Of a stretch of DNA of 23,578 nucleotides, positions 1 to 7,713 are shown piece after piece (the stretch's first letter is position 1; the number at the start of each line of letters is the position of its first letter). The DNA is from Flavobacteriales bacterium (GTDB lineage Bacteria; Bacteroidota; Bacteroidia; Flavobacteriales; BACL11). The stretch is taken from the NCBI GenBank assembly GCA_012960835.1, contig DUAL01000076.1, positions 1,225-24,802 on the forward strand, in the 5' to 3' direction. The notes beneath the pieces were generated by a model. It did no database searches, had not been told where the DNA came from, and saw only the letters and a list, made by a program, of their open reading frames with translations. Made by a program: the position numbers and the translations under genes.

Positions 1-899
1 CAGGACTATCTATGGTGGAGTGGAAACTAATTGGTGGAGCAATTCCTCCATTAAATGAAACACAGTGGCAAGATGTGTTTTCTAAATACCAACAGTTTCC
101 TGAATATCAGAAAATAAATACTGATATGAGTTTGTCAGAATTTAAGGCCATCTTTTTTTGGGAGTATTTGCACCGGCTTTTAGGACGGCTAATCGGAGTA
201 GTATTTATCATTCCTTTTTTGTGGTTTTGGAAAAAAAATTGGCTTGATAGTAAACTTAAAAAGCAACTGATTTTTCTTTTACTTCTTGGCAGCTTGCAAG
301 GATTTTTAGGTTGGTTTATGGTAAAAAGTGGCTTGGTAGATGTGCCAGCAGTAAGCCATTTTCGTTTGGCAATTCACCTGATAACCGCTTTTGCTCTAAT
401 AGTATATATTTATTGGTTGATAATGGAAATCAGGCAAAAGGAGAAATTTCCAAATAGGAAAATTAATAAATTAAGTAAGGGCTTTATTGTTTTGCTTGTC
501 ATTCAAATTATTTATGGGGCTTTTACAGCAGGACTGAAAGCAGGATATTTACTACCAAAAGGGGCGGGAATTACAGAAAGTTTATTTGGTTATACTCTTA
601 GAAATTCCTCCGATTTTAATTTATTAAATAATGGGTTTGACATACAAGCTTTCCACAGATTATTTGCATGGTTTGTTTTCTTTTTTGCAATTTATATCTG
701 GAAAAAAGCAAAAGAGACTTTTTTACAAAAAGCTACATTGGTTCTTGTTGCAATAATTAGTTTACAAATTGTATTAGGAATAATCACCTTACTTTTTGGA
801 GTACCTATATTTTTTGCTGTGGCGCATCAGTTTGTAGCAGTTTTGGTTTTACTAGCTACTACTGGACTAATTTTTCTTTCCAGCGAAAACTCTCAATAA
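1..899 (+). CDS. ctaA: Heme A synthase, COX15/CtaA family (5' truncated)
   Basis: Integral membrane enzyme that oxidises the C8 methyl of heme O to the formyl group of heme A for cytochrome aa3 oxidases. The reading frame is open to the window edge: codons for Gly-Leu-Ser precede the first Met (12), and G-L-S-M-V-E-W-K is the usual internal motif of the family. The true start therefore lies upstream and roughly 40 N-terminal residues with the first membrane helix are missing. Visible hallmarks are the P-P-L-N motif, the EYLHRLLGR helix (about residues 51-59 counted from Met 12), and further histidines in SHFRLAIH, QAFHRLF and VAHQFVA, the expected four heme-ligand helices. About seven hydrophobic segments remain. 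Extra residues between helix 1 and the EYLHR helix fit the COX15 (type 2) subclass rather than the Bacillus type. The 3' end overlaps gldD on the other strand by 41 bp. Confidence 0.93.
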   Translation, partial: GLSMVEWKLIGGAIPPLNETQWQDVFSKYQQFPEYQKINTDMSLSEFKAIFFWEYLHRLLGRLIGVVFIIPFLWFWKKNWLDSKLKKQLIFLLLLGSLQGFLGWFMVKSGLVDVPAVSHFRLAIHLITAFALIVYIYWLIMEIRQKEKFPNRKINKLSKGFIVLLVIQIIYGAFTAGLKAGYLLPKGAGITESLFGYTLRNSSDFNLLNNGFDIQAFHRLFAWFVFFFAIYIWKKAKETFLQKATLVLVAIISLQIVLGIITLLFGVPIFFAVAHQFVAVLVLLATTGLIFLSSENSQ

Positions 900-1422
900 G
901 GTATTTTATATCTTCTTGTAAAAAATTGGAAACAGGAGCAATTGAATCATTTACTTCTGTATCAAAATAAAGTGCACCCCTAAAAAAATGAGTTGTGCTG
1001 TCGGTAAGGTAAAATTGCAAAGCAGTAGCAGTTGTCCCTTCATAGTCATATACCAAGCCAAAAACCCTATTTTTTCTGTCGATAAATGGCTGTTCGCTAA
1101 TAGCATTTGCTTTTATGCTATGCTTGTATGCCAATACTCTTGATTCTTCTGTATGCTCATACAAATTTTTATTCAGAGGAAAATAACTCAGATGCAAAGT
1201 TGCCTTAAAATCAGGAAAATGCAAATTGAAAAAACACCTTTTTTCTAAGGTGTCAATTTTTGAATAGACCGAAAACTCAAATGTAAAAGGACAATCCTGA
1301 GCGTATTGCTGATAGTTTTTTGTGGGGAATGAGAGCTTAAAAAATCCTCTTGGTTTTGGAGTGTAATTCTCCTGGCAAGAAAAAAAAAATATTAAAATAA
1401 AAATGCTAATTACTTTATTCAT
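859..1422 (-). CDS. gldD: Gliding motility lipoprotein GldD
   Basis: A 187-aa predicted lipoprotein. The signal segment (residues 1-15) ends in a lipobox with Cys16 (FFFSC). It is followed by YTPKPRGFFKLSFP, the motif I recognise as the start of mature GldD. In gliding Bacteroidota GldD is required for gliding and type IX secretion, and gldD mutants are non-motile; its biochemical role is unknown. Homologues also occur in non-gliding relatives. The gene overlaps the end of gldE by 8 bp (ATG inside the gldE tail), so translation is probably coupled, and it is the last gene of mutY-ssb-gldE-gldD. Its last 41 bp overlap the convergent heme A synthase gene, so the two C-termini are encoded on opposite strands of the same DNA. 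Confidence 0.93.
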   Translation of the reverse strand: MNKVISIFILIFFFSCQENYTPKPRGFFKLSFPTKNYQQYAQDCPFTFEFSVYSKIDTLEKRCFFNLHFPDFKATLHLSYFPLNKNLYEHTEESRVLAYKHSIKANAISEQPFIDRKNRVFGLVYDYEGTTATALQFYLTDSTTHFFRGALYFDTEVNDSIAPVSNFLQEDIKYLIESFRWKEKLVQ

Positions 1423-2746
1423 CTTTTTTAATTTGAACTTTTATTCGTTTTATTTTTCGACTGTCGGATGATTCTATTGTAAAAATATAAGGTGCAAACT
1501 TAATGATCTCTCCTTTGCTTGGAATTACCCCTTTTAATTCTAAAATAAGTCCTGCCAAGGAGTCGGAATCCCCTTTTACACCATCAAAATAATCTATTTC
1601 TCCTTTTACTGTTTTTAGAAAATCGTTCAATGAAATTTTACCTTCAAAAATAAAATTATAATCATCTAAGACGGAAAAGATATTACCATCATCATCAAAT
1701 TCATCAGTAATATCCCCAACAATTTCTTCCAAAATATCTTCCAATGTTACGATTCCTGAGGTGCCTCCGTATTCATCAACTACTATGGCTAAGTGAATTT
1801 TTTTATCCTGAAATTCTTTTAGCAAATCGTTAATCATTTTTGTTTCTGGAACAAAGTAGGCAGATCGAATTAAATCTTGCCATTTAAAATCACTTTTTTG
1901 ATCCAAATGGGGGATTAAGTCTTTTACATACAAAATCCCGATTACATCATCAAAATTTTCTTTGTAAACAGGAATTCGTGAAAAACCAGAATCGACAACT
2001 AAATCAATCACTTTTTCAAAAAGCAACTTTTGTTCAATCGCAACAACATCCACCCTTGATTTCATTATTTCTTTTACATCAATATTGCCAAATTCAACAA
2101 TGCTTTTTAATATTTTCTGCTCTTCTTCATTCGGATCAGTTTCAGTAGTTAATTCTAATGCTTCTGCTATTTCATCCATTGACACCACTTCTTTTTTTCG
2201 TTTTAATCTCTTGTCGATAAAAGCAGTGCTTGAAGTAAGTAAATAGCTAAGTGGGGAGAATAGTTTACTACTTAAATTTAAAGGTATACTCATCCATTTG
2301 CTAAACCAAAGTGCATTTCTGTTGGCATATACCTTTGGAGTAATTTCGCCAAAAAGAACAATTACAAAGGTGATAACAACAATTTGAAACATGAATTCCA
2401 TAATTGAATTTTCTGGAAATTGAAAAATGCTTGCAGTTAAGTATGTCGATAATATAATGATCCCAATATTTATAAAATTATTTGTGATAAGTATTGTGGC
2501 TAAAAGCTTGTTCGGCTTTTCAAGAAGTTTTAAAGTCAATAATGCTTTTTTTGACTTCTCCTGATTTAAATCTTCAACATCATTTGGTGTTAAGGAAAAG
2601 TAGGCTACTTCAGCACCAGAAATAAGGGCGGAGCAAAATAACATTAGTAAGATGACGATAAAATTAAGCGCAATACCGATTGATATTGGCTGTAATGTGA
2701 TATCAAAAAAGATGCTAAGTAAAAGCGGACTAAATTCTTCTTCCAA
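1415..2746 (-). CDS. gldE: Gliding motility-associated protein GldE, CNNM/CBS/CorC-type membrane protein
   Basis: A 443-aa membrane protein of the HlyC/CorC (CNNM) family. Order of parts: a DUF21 membrane region (about 20-165) with hydrophobic helices and the conserved FGEITPKVYA segment; a paired CBS module (about 205-340), containing MKSRVDVVAIE, FSRIPVY and VVDEYGGTSGIVTLEDILEEIVGDI; and a C-terminal CorC/HlyC-type domain with DSLAGLILEL. In Flavobacterium gldE lies beside gldD and aids gliding; relatives elsewhere are linked to Mg2+ or Co2+ efflux, so an ion-related role is an inference. The only usable start in frame is TTG (2744-2746), 16 bp after the ssb stop, with a stop codon just upstream. 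The resulting N-terminus, MEEEFSP, fits the acidic start usual in the family. Confidence 0.92.
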   Translation of the reverse strand: MEEEFSPLLLSIFFDITLQPISIGIALNFIVILLMLFCSALISGAEVAYFSLTPNDVEDLNQEKSKKALLTLKLLEKPNKLLATILITNNFINIGIIILSTYLTASIFQFPENSIMEFMFQIVVITFVIVLFGEITPKVYANRNALWFSKWMSIPLNLSSKLFSPLSYLLTSSTAFIDKRLKRKKEVVSMDEIAEALELTTETDPNEEEQKILKSIVEFGNIDVKEIMKSRVDVVAIEQKLLFEKVIDLVVDSGFSRIPVYKENFDDVIGILYVKDLIPHLDQKSDFKWQDLIRSAYFVPETKMINDLLKEFQDKKIHLAIVVDEYGGTSGIVTLEDILEEIVGDITDEFDDDGNIFSVLDDYNFIFEGKISLNDFLKTVKGEIDYFDGVKGDSDSLAGLILELKGVIPSKGEIIKFAPYIFTIESSDSRKIKRIKVQIKKDE

Positions 2747-2762
2747 TTTTGGTGTTATTTAT

Positions 2763-3179
2763 CTAGAAAGGTAAATCGTCTCCTTTTTCTTCTTGAGGGA
2801 TACTTTCTTGTTCAGGAGTTGTTTCTGTTTTTTCAGCAGAACTATCTTCTTTTTTGCCTAACATGGTCATGTTGTCGCCCAAAATTTCAGTAGTATATCT
2901 AGTATTTCCTTCTTTATCCTCCCATTTTCTATTTCTTATTTTTCCTTCAATATAAACAGAAGATCCTTTTTTCAACCACTTTTCAGCAACTTCTGCCAAT
3001 CCTCTCCAAAGTACAATGTTATGCCATTCGGTTTGGCTTACTCTTTCGCCTTCTTTGTTTTTGTAGTTTTCTGTGGTTGCTAATGAAAAGTTTGCGACCG
3101 CAACTCCACTATCTAAATACCTTACTTCAGGGTCTTTCCCTAAATTTCCGATTAAAATTACTTTGTTTACGCCTGCCAT
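2763..3179 (-). CDS. ssb: Single-stranded DNA-binding protein SSB
   Basis: A 138-aa SSB. The N-terminal OB fold (about 1-105) opens with MAGVNKVILIGNLGKDPEVRY, and carries TEWHNIVLWRGLAE and the GSSVYIEGKIRNRKWEDKEG strand pair. A low-complexity acidic/polar linker (about 112-132) leads to the C-terminal tip DDLPF, which in SSBs recruits partner proteins of replication, recombination and repair. Length and tail are normal for a functional replicative SSB. It lies 39 bp after mutY and 16 bp before gldE on the same strand. A promoter-like pair (3202-3232) overlapping the mutY 3' end suggests it can be transcribed separately from mutY. Confidence 0.97.
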   Translation of the reverse strand: MAGVNKVILIGNLGKDPEVRYLDSGVAVANFSLATTENYKNKEGERVSQTEWHNIVLWRGLAEVAEKWLKKGSSVYIEGKIRNRKWEDKEGNTRYTTEILGDNMTMLGKKEDSSAEKTETTPEQESIPQEEKGDDLPF

Positions 3180-3201
3180 AATAAATGTTTTTAGTGATTA
3201 A

Positions 3202-3232
3202 CAAATTTAGTAAAATAGCTATATGATTCCAA
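3202..3232 (-). promoter_or_regulatory. Putative internal promoter for ssb-gldE-gldD
   Basis: On the minus strand TTGG (3232-3229) is followed after 19 nt by TAAATTTG (3209-3202), an exact match to the Bacteroidota -7 consensus TAnnTTTG with a -33-like TTG at the usual distance. It overlaps the last codons of mutY and leaves a leader of about 20 nt before the ssb ATG. It would give ssb higher expression than the repair gene upstream. Confidence 0.55.
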
Positions 3233-4262
3233 TATTTTTAAGATATTTTTCTAATAACTTAGGGATAGGATATTGTATTAATTCTTCTTTTCTGATACAA
3301 TCTGTATTTTTAGGCAGGAGAATATTTGCATCAATATGCCAAAATCTTGCATAAATTGTTTGATGTGTAAGTTGGTGTTTGATTTGGGGAGATATTTTTG
3401 TGATGGTTGTTGTAGCGCCTTCAAACATGTTTCTCCAAGTATCAGAAGTTTTTATTATCCTTTCTGATTTTACCTCTTCATGTTCGATTAAGGGAAATTG
3501 ATAAAGCCCTTTCCAGATTCCTTTTTTTCTTTTCTGAATAAATAGCTTGTCGTTTTGAGTAATAATTAAAAAGTCAAAAAATCTTTTTTTGATTTTAAGT
3601 TTCTTTGCTCTTTTTGGTAGCTGAAAAACCAAATTATTGTTAAAAGCAAAACATTCATTTTGCAAAGGGCAAATACTACAATTTGGGGATTTTGGGACGC
3701 ATTGTAAGGCTCCAAATTCCATTATTGCCTGATTATTTTTTCCTGCTTTTTCTTTTATAAGCAACTCTTCTGCTAATAATTGAAATTCTTTTTTCCCTTT
3801 ACTACTATCAAAAGATGTTTGGACACCAAAATATCGGCTTAAAAGTCGGATTACATTGCCATCAACCACAGCATAAGGCAAATTGTAAGCAAAAGAGGTG
3901 ATGGCTGCTGCTGTATAAGGGCCAATCCCTTTTAGTTTCAGAATTGTTTTATAATCCTTTGGAAAAACACTATTGTATTTTTTTACAATTTCCTTTGCCG
4001 TATAATGTAAGTTTCTCGCTCTGGAATAATAACCCAATCCTTGCCATAGTTTTAACACCTCATCTTCTGAGGCATTTGCTAAATGTTTTATGGTAGGAAA
4101 AGCATGAATAAATTTGTTGTAATAAGGCAATCCTTGTATTACTTTAGTTTGTTGCAAAATGATTTCTGAAAGCCAAATTTGATATGGATCTTTGTCATTA
4201 CGCCAAGGCAAACTCCTTTTGTTTTTGTCAAACCAGCAAAGTATTTGTGCAGAAAAACTCAT
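3219..4262 (-). CDS. mutY: A/G-specific adenine DNA glycosylase MutY
   Basis: A 347-aa base-excision repair enzyme that removes adenine mispaired with 8-oxoguanine. The helix-hairpin-helix motif LKGIGPYT (residues 110-117) is followed by the catalytic aspartate Asp134 in AVVDGNV. The catalytic Glu equivalent is Glu33 in LSEIILQQT. The [4Fe-4S] cluster loop is complete: Cys188, Cys195, Cys198 and Cys204 (C-x6-C-x2-C-x5-C). The C-terminal third (about 225-340) is the NUDIX-like domain that recognises 8-oxoG, with FIQKRKKGIWKGLYQFPL. Length matches the family. The start MSFSAQILCWFDKNKR aligns with normal MutY N-termini. It is the first gene of the leftward operon, divergent from the HU gene across 143 bp. 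Confidence 0.96.
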   Translation of the reverse strand: MSFSAQILCWFDKNKRSLPWRNDKDPYQIWLSEIILQQTKVIQGLPYYNKFIHAFPTIKHLANASEDEVLKLWQGLGYYSRARNLHYTAKEIVKKYNSVFPKDYKTILKLKGIGPYTAAAITSFAYNLPYAVVDGNVIRLLSRYFGVQTSFDSSKGKKEFQLLAEELLIKEKAGKNNQAIMEFGALQCVPKSPNCSICPLQNECFAFNNNLVFQLPKRAKKLKIKKRFFDFLIITQNDKLFIQKRKKGIWKGLYQFPLIEHEEVKSERIIKTSDTWRNMFEGATTTITKISPQIKHQLTHQTIYARFWHIDANILLPKNTDCIRKEELIQYPIPKLLEKYLKNIGII

Positions 4263-4336
4263 AAAGGACTGAAAACTAAATTAGTAATTAATAAAAAAAG
4301 ACCATTCGTAGTGCAACTTCTTTCAAAAATAGTTGA

Positions 4337-4344
4337 TATATTTG
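4337..4344 (+). promoter_or_regulatory. -7 promoter box for the HU / small protein / RNase G operon
   Basis: TATATTTG is an exact TAnnTTTG match in the 143-bp divergent region between mutY and the HU gene. It leaves a leader of about 60 nt that is A-rich just before the HU ATG. No convincing TTTG is seen at -33; the nearest candidate is TTTC. Confidence 0.5.
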
Positions 4345-4405
4345 CGCGCTCTTGTAAAAAGCAAGAATAAAGATTATTATACTAAAAACAAAAAAATAAC
4401 AAAGA

Positions 4406-4690
4406 ATGACAAAAGTAGAGATAGTAAGTAAGATATCAGAGAAAACGGGTATTGAAAAAGTAACAGCATTAGCAGTAGTAGAATCATTTATGGTGGAAGT
4501 TAAAGAATCAGTTACCAATAATCAATCCGTATTTTTAAGAGGATTTGGAACATTCAAGCCTAAAAAGAGAGCAGAAAAAACAGGAAGAAATATTTCAAAA
4601 AATACAACTATTATTATCCCTGCACATCATATTCCAGCTTTTAAACCAGCAAAAGTTTTTGTTAAGCAGGTAAAGGAAAGTATAAAATAA
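4406..4690 (+). CDS. HU-family DNA-binding protein
   Basis: A 94-aa histone-like protein. The N-terminal helices are MTKVEIVSKISEKTGIEK. The family signature spans the beta-arm, with LRGFGTFKPKKRAEKTGRN (about 45-63) followed by the arm and PAFKPAK near the C-terminus. It binds and bends DNA non-specifically as a dimer and contributes to nucleoid structure. The canonical arm-tip R-N-P is not clearly present: the arm reads RNISKNTTIIIPAHHIPAF, as is common for the divergent HU copy encoded beside RNase G in Bacteroidota. It is the first gene of an apparent operon with the 29-aa basic protein (51 bp downstream) and rng. HU rather than IHF is the safe call; I leave the symbol empty because these genomes carry several paralogues. 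Confidence 0.95.
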   Translation: MTKVEIVSKISEKTGIEKVTALAVVESFMVEVKESVTNNQSVFLRGFGTFKPKKRAEKTGRNISKNTTIIIPAHHIPAFKPAKVFVKQVKESIK

Positions 4691-4699
4691 AAAAATAAA

Positions 4700-4716
4700 T
4701 CAGAAATAAATTCTGA
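4700..4716 (+). other. Small stem-loop between HU and the 29-aa gene
   Basis: A perfect 6-bp inverted repeat, TCAGAA-ATAAA-TTCTGA, starts 10 nt after the HU stop. There is no U-tract after it, so it does not look like an intrinsic terminator. It could mark mRNA processing or stabilise the 3' end of the HU message, or it may be chance in AT-rich sequence. Confidence 0.3.
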
Positions 4717-4741
4717 ATAAAAGAAATTAAAAAATTATAGC

Positions 4742-4831
4742 ATGCCAAGCGGAAAAAAGAGAAAAAGACATAAGATGGCCACTCACAAGCGCAAAAAGCG
4801 TTTGAGAAAAAATAGACATAAAAATAAGTAA
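4742..4831 (+). CDS. 29-aa highly basic protein, AURKAIP1/COX24 (mS38)-like, putative ribosome-associated
   Basis: A 29-codon gene, too short for most gene callers: ATG at 4742 and TAA at 4829-4831. It begins MPSGKKRKRHKMATHK and ends NRHKNK; over half of the residues are Lys, Arg or His and there is no acidic residue. The pattern of paired basic clusters around M-A-T-H-K-R-K-K-R recalls the C-terminal domain of mitochondrial AURKAIP1/COX24 (small-subunit ribosomal protein mS38), and I recall tiny Bacteroidota proteins of this type being placed in that family. A ribosomal or rRNA-contacting role is inferred from composition and that resemblance. It lies between HU and RNase G on the same strand with gaps of 51 and 37 bp, an order I believe is conserved in the phylum. 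An A-rich leader precedes the ATG. Confidence 0.85.
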   Translation: MPSGKKRKRHKMATHKRKKRLRKNRHKNK

Positions 4832-4868
4832 TATTATTTTTTTCTATTAATATTTAATCATACAAGCC

Positions 4869-6398
4869 ATGAATTTCGAACTTATAATCGATTCTAGGCC
4901 ATCTGAGGTAGTTATCGCACTTTTGCGAGACAAACACCTAATTGAACTCCATAAGGAAAACAATAATAATAGCTACTCAGTTGGCGACGTATATTTAGGG
5001 AAAGTAAAAAAAGTAGTGCCCGGACTAAATGCTGCTTTTGTAAATGTAGGATATGAGAAAGATGGATTTTTACACTATCTTGATTTGGGGACTAATGTGA
5101 ATTCTTACAAGAAATTTACACAAAAGTCCATTGCAAAAAAAAACAATACCGCTTCATTAAAAAATTTCCGTAAGGAAAAAGAGATTGATAAAACCGGGCA
5201 AATTACAGATGTTCTCAAATCAGGCGACAGGATTTTAGTACAAGTATCCAAAGAGCCAATCTCAACAAAAGGTCCACGCCTTACAGCTGAAATTTCAATT
5301 GCCGGAAGAAATATGGTTCTACTTCCCTTTTCCAATAAAATATCTCTTTCCAATAAAATAAAATCACAAGAAGAAAAAGTGCGATTAAAACGTCTTCTAA
5401 AAAGCATAAAGCCAGAAGGGTTTGGCGTGATTGTCCGAACGGTTGCTAAGGGAAAAAAAGTAATTGAGTTAGATTCAAATCTTAAAGTTTTATACAAGAA
5501 ATGGCAAAGTGCTTTTAAAGAACTTAAAGACGCACAAGCACCTCAAATGATTTTGAAAGAGCTTAATCGATCAACAGCAATTTTAAGAGATATTTTAAGT
5601 GAGGGTTTTAATAGTATTCATGTCAATGACAAAGATTTGTATTTAGAACTAAAAGATTATTTAATAAGTATTGCTCCTGAACAAGAGAAAATATTAAAAC
5701 TTTATAAATCAAAAAACCCCATTTTGCAAAATTTTGATGTCACCAAACAAATAAAAGCAGCTTTCGGTAAAACGGTAAACATGAAAAACGGCACTTACCT
5801 TGTGATTGAACATACAGAGGCAATGCATGTGATAGATGTTAATTCCGGTAAAAAAGTAGATGCCAAAAAAGACCAAGAAGAAAATGCTCTTCTAGTTAAT
5901 CTAGGTGCTGCAGAAGAGATTGCTCGTCAACTCCGCTTGCGAGATATGGGCGGAATAATTGTAGTTGATTTTATTGATTTGTATAATGCTAAAAACCGCA
6001 AACTACTTTTTGAAAAAATGCGTGAATTTATGAAGGACGATAAAGCAAAACACCATATCCTCCCCCCTTCAAAGTTTGGCTTAATTCAAATTACACGCCA
6101 AAGAGTACGCCCAGAAATGAATATCGATACAAGGGAGAATTGCCCAATGTGTGTGGGTAATGGTAAAATTGATTCCAGCTTACTGCTAATAGATACTATC
6201 GAAAATAAGATTAAAAATCTAGTTGAAAAATCAGATAACGGAAAGATTAGAATTTCTACTCATCCTTTTATTGCAAGTCACATCAATAAAGGCGTATTTT
6301 CAAAAGGCATGAAGTGGAGTTTTAAATATAAACGCCTTATTAAAATCACTCCTGACGATAGATTGCATCTTCTGCAATACAGTATTGTAAAGGGTTAA
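4869..6398 (+). CDS. rng: Ribonuclease G (RNase E/G family)
   Basis: A 509-aa endoribonuclease that cleaves single-stranded AU-rich RNA and takes part in rRNA 5' maturation and mRNA decay. Order: N-terminal RNase H-like part; S1 RNA-binding domain beginning near residue 38 (YSVGDVYLGKVKKVVPGLNAAFV); 5'-sensor region; then the DNase I-like catalytic core. Metal-binding catalytic aspartates are visible as Asp323 (VIDVNSGK) and Asp367 (IVVDFIDL). The zinc-link is C425-P-M-C428, the motif that joins protomers in the family. There is no long C-terminal degradosome scaffold, so this is RNase G rather than full RNase E. It follows the 29-aa basic protein by 37 bp. The stop overlaps the convergent MFS gene by 4 bp. 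Confidence 0.95.
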   Translation: MNFELIIDSRPSEVVIALLRDKHLIELHKENNNNSYSVGDVYLGKVKKVVPGLNAAFVNVGYEKDGFLHYLDLGTNVNSYKKFTQKSIAKKNNTASLKNFRKEKEIDKTGQITDVLKSGDRILVQVSKEPISTKGPRLTAEISIAGRNMVLLPFSNKISLSNKIKSQEEKVRLKRLLKSIKPEGFGVIVRTVAKGKKVIELDSNLKVLYKKWQSAFKELKDAQAPQMILKELNRSTAILRDILSEGFNSIHVNDKDLYLELKDYLISIAPEQEKILKLYKSKNPILQNFDVTKQIKAAFGKTVNMKNGTYLVIEHTEAMHVIDVNSGKKVDAKKDQEENALLVNLGAAEEIARQLRLRDMGGIIVVDFIDLYNAKNRKLLFEKMREFMKDDKAKHHILPPSKFGLIQITRQRVRPEMNIDTRENCPMCVGNGKIDSSLLLIDTIENKIKNLVEKSDNGKIRISTHPFIASHINKGVFSKGMKWSFKYKRLIKITPDDRLHLLQYSIVKG

Positions 6399-7678
6399 TC
6401 CCTTTCTGTTTTTCCTAAATTTACTAGTGCTTTATATTGTAAAAGTAAAGGGATAATAGCCAATAAAATCATGGCGGTTCCTACCAAATAGCCAAAACGA
6501 ATATTATCTTCTGTAGTAAAAAATGGCAATGCAAAAAGCCCAATTAAGCACATACGAACCATAATATTTAAGGAGTTAAAAACCGAATTTGTTCGTCCCA
6601 TTACATTATTGGGAATATGATTAAAAAGATAAGTTGTCCTTAGCACCCTTACTCCGGCATTGGTTAATCCTAAAATTAGATTTGCAATAAAGAAATACCA
6701 AAGGGATTTACAAAAGGACATTCCGGCAAAAGCAATTGCCACAAAAAACATTAAAATGATGATACCAATAACAGAGTTAAAACGCTTGAATACCCTAATT
6801 ACAAACAGCCCTGCTAAAATTGCCCCTAAGGAATAATACACTTCTGCTGAGGCGTAAATGTCGCCTTTCCCTTGTAAAAAGTCATGAACATAAGTAGGCA
6901 ATAAAATATGTATTTCTACCAAAAGGAATGCAAAAAGCATGTATGAAGTCAGGCCAAAACGAAAAATAAGAGGATTCTTTTTTAGGTAAAGAACGCCATT
7001 TTTTAACCGACTAAATAAGGTGCCAACCTCCAATTTATCCGTTACTATTCTACTGTATTTTATTTGCATAAAAATCAGGATAACAAAAATGTAAGTAATG
7101 GCATCCATCAGAAATACTTCATGAATTCCCCAGGGCTGAATCTCAAATGGGAAAGTAATGGTAAATCCGCCCAAATTCATGGTTTTATTTATTGTGCCTG
7201 TAAGCAAAAGGGCTGCAAATGCCCCAGCCAAAATACTAGTAGATTGTCCCTGAATTTCTATGTAGGAATTTAGTTTTCCATAATTCCTTTTTTCCGTAAT
7301 CTCTTGACCGAAAGCATAAAGATTTGGGTAGTGCACATTATAGTTAAAAATGGTAGTAGCAAATACTAAAATCACTAATAAATCGTTCGTATTACTAGTG
7401 AAGAATCCTGAAATAGCAACACCTCCAACAATTAGCCCGCAAACTACATTCGTAATAATAAAAATTGTTTTTCGTGAATATCTATCAATTAAAGTTCCGG
7501 CATACAAGCCCCAAAACAAAGTAGCAAAGGTAATGATGATGTATGCTGTGGCAAATACTTCTGGCCGCTCCACCACTTCCACAAAATACCATGGAATGGC
7601 AATCATACTAATGCCTTGGGCAAAGCCAGAAATAATATTGGAAAGAAAAAGTAAGCTGATTGCTTTTTTATTTTTCAT
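6395..7678 (-). CDS. Major facilitator superfamily transporter (putative efflux permease)
   Basis: A 427-aa polytopic protein with about 12 hydrophobic segments. The loop between helices 2 and 3 carries WGLYAGTLIDRYSRKTIFII, the MFS motif A (G-x-x-x-D-R-x-x-R-K). Large hydrophobic halves are separated by a basic loop near LEVGTLFSRLKNGV. Substrate is unknown; resemblance is to the drug/macrolide exporter-like or enterobactin-exporter-like group. I chose ATG at 7676-7678 (MKNKKAISLLFLSN) over a reading that begins 24 codons further upstream, because the upstream residues do not look like a membrane-protein N-terminus and would run through the recX promoter. A TACTTTTG box ends 4 nt before the chosen ATG, which predicts a leaderless or near-leaderless message. 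It diverges from recX across only 35 bp. Confidence 0.85.
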   Translation of the reverse strand: MKNKKAISLLFLSNIISGFAQGISMIAIPWYFVEVVERPEVFATAYIIITFATLFWGLYAGTLIDRYSRKTIFIITNVVCGLIVGGVAISGFFTSNTNDLLVILVFATTIFNYNVHYPNLYAFGQEITEKRNYGKLNSYIEIQGQSTSILAGAFAALLLTGTINKTMNLGGFTITFPFEIQPWGIHEVFLMDAITYIFVILIFMQIKYSRIVTDKLEVGTLFSRLKNGVLYLKKNPLIFRFGLTSYMLFAFLLVEIHILLPTYVHDFLQGKGDIYASAEVYYSLGAILAGLFVIRVFKRFNSVIGIIILMFFVAIAFAGMSFCKSLWYFFIANLILGLTNAGVRVLRTTYLFNHIPNNVMGRTNSVFNSLNIMVRMCLIGLFALPFFTTEDNIRFGYLVGTAMILLAIIPLLLQYKALVNLGKTERD

Positions 7679-7679
7679 A

Positions 7680-7708
7680 TTGCAAAAGTAAAAGAATATG
7701 TATTTTTG
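7680..7708 (+). promoter_or_regulatory. Putative recX promoter (-33 TTG, -7 TATTTTTG)
   Basis: TTG (7680-7682), an 18-nt spacer, then TATTTTTG (7701-7708), an exact -7 match. Five nt later comes GTG (7714), so transcription would start at or next to the start codon. The element overlaps the oppositely directed MFS promoter box (7683-7690), so the two promoters probably compete for polymerase. Confidence 0.55.
7683..7690 (-). promoter_or_regulatory. -7 promoter box for the MFS transporter gene
   Basis: TACTTTTG on the minus strand is an exact TAnnTTTG match. It is followed by CAAT and then the ATG at 7678. With the usual distance to the transcription start, the mRNA would begin at or within a base or two of the start codon. 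The -33 element is not evident. Confidence 0.55.
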
Positions 7709-7713
7709 AGTCG

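Noticed and set aside
5105..5497. 130-codon open frame on the minus strand inside rng
   Set aside because: It is antisense to the conserved S1 and sensor region of RNase G, with no recognisable motif, and its composition follows from the AT-rich opposite strand.
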